The translations under genes were made by a program, and so were the position numbers. From Exiguobacterium sp. (GTDB lineage Bacteria; Bacillota; Bacilli; Exiguobacteriales; Exiguobacteriaceae), in the NCBI RefSeq assembly GCF_020832205.1, contig NZ_JAFIFD010000048.1:17570-81569 (forward strand): DNA of 64,000 nucleotides, written 5' to 3'. Position 1 is the stretch's first letter; each line of letters opens with the position of its first letter. Under the pieces are notes generated by a model, which did not search any database, had not been told where the DNA came from, and worked only from the letters and a program-made list of their open reading frames with translations. Below are positions 51,018 to 61,118 of the stretch, in pieces.

Positions 51018-51515
51018 ATGCGAAGTCGGGTCATCATTTATTTGCTCATCCCCATTTTGATTTTCATCGGTATACTGATCACACCTCCATCAGAAGAATC
51101 GCAAAAAGTAGCCACGATGACGGCTGTCAACGTACAGGAAATGATTCCTTATGAACGAGAGTACACCGCTCAAAAAGTATTGCTCGAAGAGACGTTACAC
51201 GAGTATGAGGCGGTGATTGAAGAGTGGCAACTCGAACGCGGCGCCCGTATATCATACAGTTATGTTCTTCGTCTGCGCGGTTTTGAGACGGTCGTCCAAG
51301 TTGATGCCGGAGCGGCCAATACGCGATCGGACGGCTTCTACGCCATGCAGGCGCATAGCCCGATTTTCCAGGCTGCTCAACCGCTCTCGACCGGCTACCC
51401 AATCATTCTCTTCGCTACAGAACAAAGGCTCGTCCTCAATCAAATGGACATACGTGTCATTTATGAAGAGAACGGAGAGTTGAAAAAGTGGCACATCACC
51501 AGTCAAGAATCATGA
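51018..51515 (+). CDS. Hypothetical exported or membrane-anchored protein
   Basis: N-terminal TM MRSRVIIYLLIPILIFIGILI followed by a soluble region. Confidence 0.55.
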   Translation: MRSRVIIYLLIPILIFIGILITPPSEESQKVATMTAVNVQEMIPYEREYTAQKVLLEETLHEYEAVIEEWQLERGARISYSYVLRLRGFETVVQVDAGAANTRSDGFYAMQAHSPIFQAAQPLSTGYPIILFATEQRLVLNQMDIRVIYEENGELKKWHITSQES

Positions 51516-51534
51516 CATTCAAAAGGAGTTATCT

Positions 51535-52257
51535 ATGCACTTCAAACTTGAACCCATCGCAGCGGCAAGGACGTTCGTCGCTACACATTTTCCCGACTGT
51601 GGAGCCGCGTTGCTCGCCGGGAGTGTCGTTCGTGGAGAGGCGACTGAAACGTCAGATCTTGACATCATCATCTTCGATGACACACTCGTCTCGTCATATC
51701 GGGAATCGTTTATCGAGTCCGGATGGCGCATCGAATTGTTCGCCCATAACTTGACCTCGTATCGCGAATTCTTTGAGCAGGATTGCCTCCGAGCCATTCC
51801 GTCATTGCCGAGAATGGTCACCGAAGGTATCGTCTTGATAGATACAGGTATCATCGAAGACATCAAACGTGAAGCGGGAAACTTGCTCGACGATGGGCCG
51901 GAGCCTTGGTCGGATGAGACGATTGAGATGAAGCGGTATTTTCTGACCGATGCGCTCGATGACTTGACTGGATGTACGAATCGCGCAGAGGGCTTGTTCA
52001 TCGCGAGTACTCTCGCCACGTTAGTCTGTGAGTTCATCCTGCGCACGAATCGACAGTGGATTGGCTCCTCCAAATGGACGTACCGCGCTCTCGATCGCCA
52101 TGATGCCCAAGCAGCCCGCGAGCTTGCCGATGCCCTAGAATGCTATTATCAAACGAACGAAACAGATGCGCTCATTCGTTACGTCGATAAGACACTCTCC
52201 CCGTTCGGTGGCCGGTTATTTGCCGGATTCAGTCGCGGAAAAACAAACGAAACGTGA
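51535..52257 (+). CDS. Nucleotidyltransferase-fold protein with helical C-terminal domain (ANT/MNT-like)
   Basis: LLAGSVVRGEATETSDLDIIIF (GSx..DxD); all-helical C-terminal half. Confidence 0.8.
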   Translation: MHFKLEPIAAARTFVATHFPDCGAALLAGSVVRGEATETSDLDIIIFDDTLVSSYRESFIESGWRIELFAHNLTSYREFFEQDCLRAIPSLPRMVTEGIVLIDTGIIEDIKREAGNLLDDGPEPWSDETIEMKRYFLTDALDDLTGCTNRAEGLFIASTLATLVCEFILRTNRQWIGSSKWTYRALDRHDAQAARELADALECYYQTNETDALIRYVDKTLSPFGGRLFAGFSRGKTNET

Positions 52258-52266
52258 GGTAAACCG

Positions 52267-52794
52267 ATGTTTTTTCTTCAAATGTCCGGGTTCCCCGGGT
52301 CTGGTAAATCGACGCTTGCTCGGGAGATTGCTCGACGACTAAATGCGGTCATCGTCGATCATGACGTCACAAAGACAGCGTTGCTCGAATCGATGGCGGA
52401 TCAACCGCTCGACACGGCACTCACCGGAAAAGTAGCTTATGACATCGATTGGGCGCTCGTCTCCTTCAATTTGTCGCTAGGCCGCAACGTCATCCTCGAC
52501 AGCCCTTGCCTATATGACGTGATGATCGAACGTGGTTTAGCTCTCACACGGGAACATGGTGCTACCTATCGCTACGTCGAGTGCATCGTCGACGACATCG
52601 ATGAAATCAATCGCCGCCTGCAAGAGCGCGAACGAAAGATTAGCCAAATCGAGTCCGTCATGCCAGATGATTTTCATCGGACCGTCGCAAACAGCAAAAA
52701 ACCACCCTTTATGCATACGCTTACAATCGATGCAAGCCGCTCTCTCGAAACGTATCTTCCCGACATCATCGGCTATATTCAACAGATTGATTAG
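52267..52794 (+). CDS. AAA/P-loop kinase-like ATPase
   Basis: GFPGSGKSTLAREIARRL Walker A; VIVDHDVTKTAL; NVILDSPCLYD. Confidence 0.85.
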   Translation: MFFLQMSGFPGSGKSTLAREIARRLNAVIVDHDVTKTALLESMADQPLDTALTGKVAYDIDWALVSFNLSLGRNVILDSPCLYDVMIERGLALTREHGATYRYVECIVDDIDEINRRLQERERKISQIESVMPDDFHRTVANSKKPPFMHTLTIDASRSLETYLPDIIGYIQQID

Positions 52795-52801
52795 TCGTTC
52801 T

Positions 52802-52842
52802 TTTCATCCAGTCCCATCAGGACCGGGTGAATTTTTTTAATT
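52802..52842 (+). terminator. Rho-independent terminator
   Basis: TTCATCCAGTCCcatcaGGACCGGGTGAATTTTTTT. Confidence 0.7.
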
Positions 52843-52920
52843 ATTTATGTATTTTTATACTTTACAATTAATAATCATACATATACACTTAATCTCATAT
52901 CTTGAAGGAGGAATTTATAC

Positions 52921-53682
52921 ATGAAGAAATGGATCGTTACAGGGGCGCTCGTCATGAGTGCCATCGTACTTGGGGCTTGCAGTCAAGAGACAACGGGAGA
53001 AGAAAAAAAGACGCTCGTCATGGGGACGAGCGCCGACTACTTCCCGTATGAATTTGTGGACACGGCGAACGGGGACGCCATTGTCGGATTTGACATTGAA
53101 ATTGCGGAGACAATTACCGAGCGTCTCGGCTACGAGTTAAAGATTGAAGATATGGATTTCGGAAGTCTGCTTGGCGCACTCAACGCTGGTCGTGTCGACT
53201 TCGTCATGGCAGGGATGACGCCGACGGAGGAACGGAAAGAGAATGCGGCCTTCTCGGACATTTATTTGTCGGCGACGAACTTGATCATGTCAAAAGATGA
53301 GTCACTTCAAGCGATTGAACAACTCGCTGGAAAGAAAATCGGCGTCCAGACATCGTCGATTCAAGAAAATATCGCGAAAGAGCAAGCACCGGACGCTGAA
53401 CTCGTCTCATTGAACAAGATTCCAGAAATCGTTCAAGAATTGAACACAGGTCGGATCGACGCGATGGTGATCGAAGACACGGTCGCCCAAAAATATTTGG
53501 ACCAAAACGCGGGCTTCTATACGTTCGCATTGAAAGAGGATGGTGAGAAAGGTTCAGCCGCCGCCTTCAAATTAGATGATGAACTTCGCGACCAATTCAA
53601 CGAAGAGTTGAACAAAATGATCGATTCAGGCGAAATCGACGAGTTGACGAAGAAGTGGTTCTCGATGGAGCCGACAGAATGA
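52921..53682 (+). CDS. Amino-acid ABC transporter substrate-binding lipoprotein (orphan in this window)
   Basis: Lipobox LGAC; MGTSADYFPYEFVD...IVGFDIEIAETI; SBP family 3 pattern; GAAGGAGG ribosome-binding site. Confidence 0.92.
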   Translation: MKKWIVTGALVMSAIVLGACSQETTGEEKKTLVMGTSADYFPYEFVDTANGDAIVGFDIEIAETITERLGYELKIEDMDFGSLLGALNAGRVDFVMAGMTPTEERKENAAFSDIYLSATNLIMSKDESLQAIEQLAGKKIGVQTSSIQENIAKEQAPDAELVSLNKIPEIVQELNTGRIDAMVIEDTVAQKYLDQNAGFYTFALKEDGEKGSAAAFKLDDELRDQFNEELNKMIDSGEIDELTKKWFSMEPTE

Positions 53683-54683
53683 GACAAGTCGAGCTACCGA
53701 TCTACCCGGTCACCTACCCGAGCGGATTTCGTTTGAATCAAAATGAGAGCCAGTTCCCGGTGCCGGAACGGTTGCACGAACAACTTTCCACGCTCTCGTT
53801 TAAAGATTTGCATGAGTATCCGGTGCAGCCGATCGATGAGTTGTTCATGCGCTACGCGGCGTATGCCGGCGTGGAACCGACTCAATTGCTCGTCGGATGT
53901 GGCAGCGATGAAATGATTCACGTCGTCACCCAGGCGTTGTTATCGCCGGAAGACGTCGTCTTATCACCGAATCCTGACTTCGCGCTTTATCCAATCTTCA
54001 CGACAATCGCCCACGGACGACACGTTCAAACGGAAGACTTATCGTTCGATGCACTCGTCACGTCGGTGGAACTCTATGCGCCGAAACTGTTACTGCTGTC
54101 GAACCCGAACAATCCGACGGGGAAACTATGGAGCGTCGACGAGTTGACGGAACTCGCCGGACTCGTCCCTTATTTGATTGTCGACGAGGCGTATATCGAT
54201 TTCACTCCGGAATCGAGCATGATTCCTCACCTCGAGACGTTGAGCAACGTCATCATACTCCGAACATTATCGAAGGCGTTCGGTCTCGCCAACGTCCGAC
54301 TTGGGTTCATGATTACGACGACCGGGCTCGCGCACTATTTCCGGCAATTCGTGCCTCCGTTCAACATTAGCGGCGTCAGCGCGAAGATTGCCAACGTCTT
54401 CTTGCAAGATCCCTCTTATCTCGATGAGGTACTCGCTTGGCATGCCGAGATGCGCGAGAAATGGTCGGCGTTACTTGGAACGATCGGTCATGTGCACCCC
54501 GCCAAAGCGAATTTTCTCTACGTGACGCTCGACGAACCAGAAGCGGTTTGGTCCCATCTCGCCAAAAACGGGATTCACACGTCGCGTCAAACAAACGGGA
54601 TTCGAGTGACGCTCGGAGATGAGCAAGCGCTGTTAGCGACAAAACGTGCGTTGATGACGTGGTCGCCCGTTTCGTATTCTTAA
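53679..54683 (+). CDS. hisC: Histidinol-phosphate aminotransferase paralogue 1
   Basis: [50 protein letters not shown] (PLP Lys); ATGA overlap with the lipoprotein gene. Confidence 0.9.
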   Translation: MRQVELPIYPVTYPSGFRLNQNESQFPVPERLHEQLSTLSFKDLHEYPVQPIDELFMRYAAYAGVEPTQLLVGCGSDEMIHVVTQALLSPEDVVLSPNPDFALYPIFTTIAHGRHVQTEDLSFDALVTSVELYAPKLLLLSNPNNPTGKLWSVDELTELAGLVPYLIVDEAYIDFTPESSMIPHLETLSNVIILRTLSKAFGLANVRLGFMITTTGLAHYFRQFVPPFNISGVSAKIANVFLQDPSYLDEVLAWHAEMREKWSALLGTIGHVHPAKANFLYVTLDEPEAVWSHLAKNGIHTSRQTNGIRVTLGDEQALLATKRALMTWSPVSYS

Positions 54684-54735
54684 TCTCACGCCCGTTGAAG
54701 TTCGGTTTGATTCCGACTTCATCGGGCGTTTTTGA
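54684..54735 (+). terminator. Rho-independent terminator
   Basis: ACGCCCGTTGAAGT...ACTTCATCGGGCGTTTTT. Confidence 0.75.
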
Positions 54736-54907
54736 TTTAGGTCAATATTTTTCAGAAAACACACGTCTTTCGTTGACAAGATCAGAAAAGGCCATCAAAA
54801 TTCATCTTACTGCGCTAACTTCTAAGTTGAACGGCTTTTATCGAATAATGGACGATTCGGCCTCCACTAGTCGCAGCTTATACTTTTACAGATTTGGAGG
54901 AAACAGC

Positions 54908-56266
54908 ATGGTTTCACGCAACGAACCGGTCGAGACGAAATGGGGACGAAATCGCATCGGGAATCGCTGGTATTGGACGATTATGACGCGTTTTTGGTTA
55001 TCGCACAGTTTCTCACTCGCTTGGTTGCTCTTCTCAATTTATATTTCCTTACCTTGGTTTACCGATTTAGCAACATTGACGAATTGGCCGCTCGCTTTGT
55101 TCGTCATCGGTGGCATCGCCTACATACCAGGATATTTGATGGCCTTTTTACTCGCCAGTCTTGTCCTCGATCGCCAACCTCCGTTCAAAGACGAACATCC
55201 AACCGAAGCGGTGACAGTGATGATTGCAGCCTACAATGAAGAAGCGTTGATCTATGAGACGATCCGTTACGTGGCGTCACAAGATTATACCGGTCCGCTC
55301 CACCTCCTCGTCATCGACAATAACTCGAACGACGACACTGCAAAAGAAGTGATACGGGCGAAAGAAGATTTTATGATTCCAATTGACTTACTCCACGAAT
55401 CAAAGCCCGGAAAATTTCAAGCGCTCAACTACGGATTGACGCACGTGGCAACGCCTTACGTCATTACCCTCGATGCCGACACGTTAATTCACCCGTCCGC
55501 GGTTCGGTTTTTAGTTGCCCGTCTCGTCAGCAGTCCGAAAGATGTGTGCGCCGTCGCCGGAAGCATGCTCGTCCGGAATAGCCGCAGTTCGTTTTGGACC
55601 CGGTTGCAAGAGTGGGATTACTTCCTTGGGATCGCTTCAATCAAACGACTTCAAGGACTGTACCAAGGAACGCTTGTCGCGCAAGGGGCGTTCAGCTTAT
55701 ATGAGACCGAAGCCGTGCGAGAAGTCGGGGGATGGCCTGACGCCATCGGTGAAGACATCGTGCTCACTTGGCGGTTGCTTGAGAAGAAACGCCGTGTCTA
55801 CTTTGAACCGCTCGCAGTCGCGTTCACCGATGCCCCGGAGTCGTTCCGCCACTTTGCCCGACAGCGCTCACGCTGGGCCCGGGGCATGGTCGAAGGGTTG
55901 CAGGAAGTGAAGCCGTGGCGCCAGCCCCAGTTATATACAAAATACTTAACGGGCGTCAATTTGATCATGCCTTATCTCGACATCGCTTATACGTTCTTTT
56001 GGATCCCTGGGTTGATCCTCGCCATATTCGGTCATTATTGGATCGTCGGTCCGATGACGTTGCTCGTCTTGCCGCTCACCGTCCTCAGTTATGGTCTTCT
56101 CTATTTCTATCAACGCGATTATGTGTTCAAAAACTTGAACCTACGCGTCCGTAAAAACTTGTTCGGCTTCATCTTTTTCGTCTTGAGCTATCAACTGTTC
56201 ATGTCCCCCATTTCAGTATGGGGCTATGCACAAGAGACGTTCAAACTGAAACGTGTTTGGGAATAA
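54908..56266 (+). CDS. Family 2 glycosyltransferase, processive type (BcsA/IcaA-like)
   Basis: VMIAAYNEEALIYETI, LDADTLIHPSA, GEDIVLTWRLL, RQRSRWARG (Q/RxxRW); several TM segments. Confidence 0.93.
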   Translation: MVSRNEPVETKWGRNRIGNRWYWTIMTRFWLSHSFSLAWLLFSIYISLPWFTDLATLTNWPLALFVIGGIAYIPGYLMAFLLASLVLDRQPPFKDEHPTEAVTVMIAAYNEEALIYETIRYVASQDYTGPLHLLVIDNNSNDDTAKEVIRAKEDFMIPIDLLHESKPGKFQALNYGLTHVATPYVITLDADTLIHPSAVRFLVARLVSSPKDVCAVAGSMLVRNSRSSFWTRLQEWDYFLGIASIKRLQGLYQGTLVAQGAFSLYETEAVREVGGWPDAIGEDIVLTWRLLEKKRRVYFEPLAVAFTDAPESFRHFARQRSRWARGMVEGLQEVKPWRQPQLYTKYLTGVNLIMPYLDIAYTFFWIPGLILAIFGHYWIVGPMTLLVLPLTVLSYGLLYFYQRDYVFKNLNLRVRKNLFGFIFFVLSYQLFMSPISVWGYAQETFKLKRVWE

Positions 56267-56267
56267 T

Positions 56268-56304
56268 CAAAGGCCCTGCATTTTTTTTGCAGGGCCTTTC
56301 TTAT
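56268..56304. terminator. Convergent bidirectional terminator
   Basis: AAAGGCCCTGCAttttttttTGCAGGGCCTTT. Confidence 0.85.
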
Positions 56305-56855
56305 ACGATCGTCTTGATGACTCGTGCCGGGTTACCCCCGACGACTGCTCTAGCCGGCACATCTTTTGTGACGACGGCACCGGACGCAATCACGGCATCA
56401 TCCCCAATCGTCACTCCCGGGTTAATGATGGCGCCTCCTCCGATCCAGACACGATGTCCGACTGTGACGGGTTTCCCGAACTCGATGCCGGAGATACGTT
56501 CCGTCGGGTCGAGCGGGTGCGTCGCCGTGTAGACGTGCACCCCCGGTCCGAGCATACAGTCATCACCGAAGTGAATCGGACAGATGTCTAAAAACACGCA
56601 ATCGAAATTGGCGAAAAACCGCTCCCCGAGGTGGATATTGAATCCGTAATCACATTTGAACGTCGGTTCGAAGTAAAACGACTCTCCGGTCGACCCGAAC
56701 AACTTGCGGAGCACTTCTTTACGAACGGCGAGGTCATCAATGCCTGATTGATTAAATTGTTCCATCAGCCGACGTGCGTGGCGCCGTGCCGTCACGAGCT
56801 CTTCATCTCCGGCAACGTATCGCTCGCCTCGAACCATCTTTTCTTTTTCCGTCAT
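56301..56855 (-). CDS. Sugar O-acetyltransferase (maltose/galactoside acetyltransferase, LbH)
   Basis: [61 protein letters not shown] hexapeptide repeats. Confidence 0.95.
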   Translation of the reverse strand: MTEKEKMVRGERYVAGDEELVTARRHARRLMEQFNQSGIDDLAVRKEVLRKLFGSTGESFYFEPTFKCDYGFNIHLGERFFANFDCVFLDICPIHFGDDCMLGPGVHVYTATHPLDPTERISGIEFGKPVTVGHRVWIGGGAIINPGVTIGDDAVIASGAVVTKDVPARAVVGGNPARVIKTIV

Positions 56856-56944
56856 CGTGTTCCCCCCTATTCTTTTTTCAGTATAGAGGATTTTCGTCAG
56901 AAATGGGGAATAGGATGTTGACGAACTTGAGGAGGAATAGACTG

Positions 56945-57868
56945 ATGAAACGTATTCTAGATTGCAGAGCCAGCGACTTTTTGACGTTCAATCGCAACGA
57001 TTTAATCGAGTCCATCCGAAAAGCTGAAGGACGCACTGTCCTCGCGGAAGTCATCCCGACGGTGCAACCGTTATATCCGGAAGTGACGAACGCGGAACTT
57101 GCCCGGGCGTTCGGTGCGGATATGATTTTATTGAACATGTTTGATGTGTTCCACCCGTACGTAAAAGGACTAGAAAGCCATGCCTTGTTCGGTAACGACC
57201 CGGAAGAAACGATGTCAGACAATCCGATTCTCGAGTTGAAACGGCTCGTCGGGTTGCCGATTGGTGTCAACTTGGAGCCGGTTGACTTTTCCGAGAAATC
57301 ATCGGAAATGCATGACGTCAAGCATGGACGGCTCGCAACACGCGAATCGTTCGCAAAAGCGTCTGAACTCGGCATCGATTTTATTTGTCTGACCGGCAAC
57401 CCGAATACCGGCGTGACAAATGAGGCGATTGAGCGCGCCATCATCACCGCCCGGCAAGAGTTTGCCGGTGTCATCATCGCCGGCAAGATGCATCAAGCCG
57501 GCGTCGGTCGTGTCCTTGATCGAGACGCTTATGTGCGCTTCGCTGAAGCCGGTGCCGATATCATCTTGATCCCGGCTCCGGGTACCGTGCCTGGAGTGCG
57601 CGAAGATGAGTTTTATGACGTCTCACGTGAAATCCAAGCGCTGAACAAACTCGTCGTGGCTGCGATCGGTACATCGCAAGAAGGATCTGACGAAGCGACG
57701 ATTCGAGACATCGCCCTATCATCGAAGCGCGGCGGGACTGACGTCTTCCATATCGGCGACGCCGGCTTGTCTGGGATTGCCACACCGGAGAATATCCAAA
57801 CGTTATCCATCGCCATCCGCGGCCGTCGGCATACGTATATCCGCATGGCCGCCTCGGTTAACCGCTAA
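56945..57868 (+). CDS. Uncharacterised TIM-barrel-like protein (PEP-phosphonomutase / DUF7916-like)
   Basis: [37 protein letters not shown]...[21 protein letters not shown] ribosome-binding site; family name recalled, not searched. Confidence 0.7.
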   Translation: MKRILDCRASDFLTFNRNDLIESIRKAEGRTVLAEVIPTVQPLYPEVTNAELARAFGADMILLNMFDVFHPYVKGLESHALFGNDPEETMSDNPILELKRLVGLPIGVNLEPVDFSEKSSEMHDVKHGRLATRESFAKASELGIDFICLTGNPNTGVTNEAIERAIITARQEFAGVIIAGKMHQAGVGRVLDRDAYVRFAEAGADIILIPAPGTVPGVREDEFYDVSREIQALNKLVVAAIGTSQEGSDEATIRDIALSSKRGGTDVFHIGDAGLSGIATPENIQTLSIAIRGRRHTYIRMAASVNR

Positions 57869-57910
57869 TTAAAAGGAACGAAGCCACAGTGGCTTCGTTC
57901 CTTTTTGTGT
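57866..57910. terminator. Convergent terminator at the end of the his operon
   Basis: AAAAGGAACGAAGCCACagtGTGGCTTCGTTCCTTTTT. Confidence 0.9.
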
Positions 57911-58218
57911 TACCAGTCGGTGACGTCACGGCGTGGTTTCGCTGGTGTCGTCGTCCCGTGCCGTTTAGCGAGGAGCGCCTCGACGTCATGTAATGATACG
58001 CCTTTGGCGGCGAGCAAGACGAGCAAGTGGTAAATCAAATCTGCCGACTCCTCGACCAACTCTTCATCGTTTAGCGCCGCGATGACGACCTCGAACGACT
58101 CTTCCCCGAATTTCTTGGCAATCTTGTCGACCCCTTGGTCGAACAAATACGAGGTGTATGAGCCTTCCTTCGGTGACGCCTGACGTGACTGAATCAACTT
58201 CTCTAATTCGTGAATCAT
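57910..58218 (-). CDS. hisE: Phosphoribosyl-ATP pyrophosphatase
   Basis: LEKLIQSRQ...GSYTSYLFDQGVDKIAKKFGEESFEVVIAA. Confidence 0.95.
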   Translation of the reverse strand: MIHELEKLIQSRQASPKEGSYTSYLFDQGVDKIAKKFGEESFEVVIAALNDEELVEESADLIYHLLVLLAAKGVSLHDVEALLAKRHGTTTPAKPRRDVTDW

Positions 58219-58547
58219 TCTTCCACCTCCGTGAAAAAGCAACTTCGATTACCGGTATGACACGTCGGACCGTTGGCGCGGACCCGGACGAGTAACGCGT
58301 CTTGGTCACAGTCAACGTGGATGCTTTCAAGGTCGAGCGTATTCCCACTCGATTCGCCTTTCATCCAGAGCCGCCCTTTTGACCGCGACCAGAACGTGAC
58401 CGTGTTCGTCTCGAGCGTCTTACGAATCGCTTCATCGTTCATATACCCTAACATGAGCACCGCCTCATCTGTCGTCGAGACGATGATAGCAGGAATCAGT
58501 CCGTTTGCGTCGTAACGAACCGCATCGGCAAGTTGCGCTCGCTGCAT
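58215..58547 (-). CDS. hisI: Phosphoribosyl-AMP cyclohydrolase
   Basis: VLMLGYMNDEAIRKTLETNTVTFWSRSKGRLWMKGESSGN; HVDCDQDALLVRV. Confidence 0.97.
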   Translation of the reverse strand: MQRAQLADAVRYDANGLIPAIIVSTTDEAVLMLGYMNDEAIRKTLETNTVTFWSRSKGRLWMKGESSGNTLDLESIHVDCDQDALLVRVRANGPTCHTGNRSCFFTEVEE

Positions 58548-59263
58548 ACGTGTTTCACCTCTTCCACTGTCGTCTTTCGGTCATGTAGAATCGACGCGAG
58601 CAAAGCCGCATCGACACGTTCGAGCGCATCGACGACGTGATCTGCGTTCCCGGCCCCGCCGGATGCGATAATCGGGATATCGACCGCTTCCCGTAATAAA
58701 TCGAGAATCGTTAAGTCGTACCCGTTTTGTTTTCCGTCCTGGTTCATCGACGTCACGAGCAGTTCTCCGGCCCCGAGCTCTGCGACCCGTTTTGCCCAAT
58801 CGACGGCACGCAGTTCTGTCTTTTGCTTGCCTCCGTACGTGTAGACGAAATATTCACCGTCTTCAAACCGGACATCGATCGCGATGACGATACATTGGGA
58901 GCCGAACCGATCCGCCGCCCGTTTGATCAAGTCAGGTGACTCGACGGCGAGCGTGTTGAGTGAGACTTTATCGGCCCCGGCCTTTAGGAGCGACGAGATG
59001 TCTTCTAACGACCGAATGCCGCCCCCGACCGTGAGCGGGATGAACACTTTGCGGGCGACGGCGCTGACGACGGCGAGCATCGTCTGACGTCGTTCCGTAC
59101 TCGCCGTAATATCTAGAAACACAAGCTCGTCCGCACCGGAAGCGTCGTAATATTTTGCGATCTCGACCGGGTCACCGATATCGCGAAGCGCCACAAACTC
59201 GACACCTTTGACGACACGGCCGTCTTTCACGTCTAAACAAGGGATAATGCGACGTTTAAGCAT
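58496..59263 (-). CDS. hisF: Imidazole glycerol phosphate synthase subunit HisF
   Basis: RIIPCLDVKDGRVVKGVEF; ADELVFLDITAS; TVGGGIRS. Confidence 0.98.
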   Translation of the reverse strand: MLKRRIIPCLDVKDGRVVKGVEFVALRDIGDPVEIAKYYDASGADELVFLDITASTERRQTMLAVVSAVARKVFIPLTVGGGIRSLEDISSLLKAGADKVSLNTLAVESPDLIKRAADRFGSQCIVIAIDVRFEDGEYFVYTYGGKQKTELRAVDWAKRVAELGAGELLVTSMNQDGKQNGYDLTILDLLREAVDIPIIASGGAGNADHVVDALERVDAALLASILHDRKTTVEEVKHVCSERNLPMRFVTTQTD

Positions 59264-59969
59264 GGCGGGCCTCCCACTCGATCAAGTCATCTAGACTGAC
59301 TTGCCCGGACAAGAGCGCCTTGCCGACGACCGCCTCGTCGATGCGAGCCTCATTCAACGCTTTGACGTCGGCTTCAGTCGTGACACCGCCCGAGGCGATG
59401 AGCGTGACATCGACCGCGTCTCGGAGCGTCTTCATGCGCGCCAAGTTCGGGCCGTTCAGCTTTCCGTCCGAACCGATGTCGGTGTAGAGGATCGTCTCGA
59501 CGCCACGGGCGACCAAGTCTTTCGCAACGTCAACGTCACGCAAGTCTGTCGCTTCCTGCCAACCGTTTATAGCGACCATGCCGTCGTAGGCGTCAAGGGC
59601 GACAGCGACACGGCTTCCATATTTCGCAAGGGCACGGTCCAGAAAATCCGGATCCGTGAACGCTTTCGTTCCAAGCAGGACACGATCTACGCCTGTTGCC
59701 ATGACCGCGTCCAGCGCTTCTTCAGAACGAATGCCCCCACCTGTCTGAACAAAGAAGCCACACGACTTGGCGAAGCGGACGACGTCGAGGTGTTTCGGCT
59801 CCCCCGCTTTCGCTCCTTCAAGATCGATTAAATGAAGCATCGGGACGCGTCCGGTCCATTCTTTTAACTTCTCGTACGGATCGCCGTATTGTTCTTCTGT
59901 GTTGAAATCTCCTTCTGTCAGGCGGACAATCTTGCCGCCGATTAAATCAATTGCCGGTAGCAGCTTCAC
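59256..59969 (-). CDS. hisA: Phosphoribosylformimino-AICAR ribotide isomerase
   Basis: [32 protein letters not shown]. Confidence 0.98.
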   Translation of the reverse strand: MKLLPAIDLIGGKIVRLTEGDFNTEEQYGDPYEKLKEWTGRVPMLHLIDLEGAKAGEPKHLDVVRFAKSCGFFVQTGGGIRSEEALDAVMATGVDRVLLGTKAFTDPDFLDRALAKYGSRVAVALDAYDGMVAINGWQEATDLRDVDVAKDLVARGVETILYTDIGSDGKLNGPNLARMKTLRDAVDVTLIASGGVTTEADVKALNEARIDEAVVGKALLSGQVSLDDLIEWEARHA

Positions 59970-60534
59970 GTTCGACCGCCTCCTTCCATTCTTTTAATAA
60001 GCTGAGTCCGAACGTCCCGCTCTTCTCGGGATGGAATTGCATCCCCGTGACGAGCCCTTTCTGAACGATGGCCGGTACACGTTCCCCCATATAATCGGCT
60101 GACGCGACGATATTCGCCTCACTTGTCACGACATGGTACGAGTGGACGAAATAGACATCCTCATCGCGTAAAATGGAGTTCCAGCCGACGTGTGGCAACC
60201 GTTTCGCCTGCATCCGCTCGACCCGGCCCTCGATTAAACCGAGTCCTGTCGTCGGCATCCCTTCCGTGCTCGATTCGAATAATAGTTGCATCCCTAGACA
60301 GATCCCAAGAAACGGTTTCTCGACCGCCATCCGCGTCAATAGCGGGACGAGCCCAGTCTCGTTTAACGCTTGCATCGCTTGCGGAAATGCGCCGACACCA
60401 GGCAAGAGAATGGCGTCAGATGCTTCAATCTCAACGGGGTCGTTCGTGATCGTGACGTAACAACCGATGGCTTGTAACGCCCGTTCGACGTTAAAGACGT
60501 TGCCCATCCCGTAATCAATCACCGCGACTCTCAT
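59947..60534 (-). CDS. hisH: Imidazole glycerol phosphate synthase subunit HisH
   Basis: [41 protein letters not shown]. Confidence 0.98.
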   Translation of the reverse strand: MRVAVIDYGMGNVFNVERALQAIGCYVTITNDPVEIEASDAILLPGVGAFPQAMQALNETGLVPLLTRMAVEKPFLGICLGMQLLFESSTEGMPTTGLGLIEGRVERMQAKRLPHVGWNSILRDEDVYFVHSYHVVTSEANIVASADYMGERVPAIVQKGLVTGMQFHPEKSGTFGLSLLKEWKEAVEREAATGN

Positions 60535-61118
60535 CCTTCAATCCGTCCTTTCGTCGATGGCAGGCGGTTTGAACCGTCCTGCGCGACCGCCTCCGCGAGG
60601 GCACGTCCGAACGCTTTGAACAATCCTTCAATCATATGGTGTGAGTTCGCCCCGTACAGCACTTCGAGATGTAGCGTCAAGCGCGCATTCATCGCCACGG
60701 CCCGGAAAAATTCTTCCGCAAGTTCCGTATCGAAATCGCCGAGTTTCGGGTTTTTAATGTCAGCCCGATAGACGAGGAATGGACGGCCCGAGACGTCGAC
60801 GACGGCGCGTGCGAGCGTTTCGTCCATCGGGAGGTAACTCGTCCCATACCGGCGAATCCCCACCTTATCTCCGAGCGCCTGACCGATCATCTGGCCGAGC
60901 GCGATCCCGACGTCTTCAACCGTGTGGTGTGCATCGACCCACGTATCCCCTTCGACTTGCACCGTTAAATCGATGCGGCTATGGAATGCGAATAACGTCA
61001 ACATATGGTCAAAAAAGCCGACGCCTGTCTTGATGTCGCTTTGACCCGTCCCGTCTAAGTCGAGCTTGAGCTCGATATCCGTCTCTTGTGTCGTTCGTTT
61101 CGTTTCAGCTGTTCTCAA
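60531..61118 (-). CDS. hisB: Imidazoleglycerol-phosphate dehydratase
   Basis: [45 protein letters not shown]. Confidence 0.98.
   Translation of the reverse strand: MRTAETKRTTQETDIELKLDLDGTGQSDIKTGVGFFDHMLTLFAFHSRIDLTVQVEGDTWVDAHHTVEDVGIALGQMIGQALGDKVGIRRYGTSYLPMDETLARAVVDVSGRPFLVYRADIKNPKLGDFDTELAEEFFRAVAMNARLTLHLEVLYGANSHHMIEGLFKAFGRALAEAVAQDGSNRLPSTKGRIEG

Noticed and set aside
54659-54907. Long leader before the GT2 gene as a c-di-GMP riboswitch
   Set aside because: I could not find the conserved GEMM-type core; the region reads as a terminator followed by an ordinary promoter.
57910-58547. Separate hisI and hisE as possible gene fission
   Set aside because: Separate as well as fused HisI/HisE are both common; the frames overlap normally with no broken ORF.
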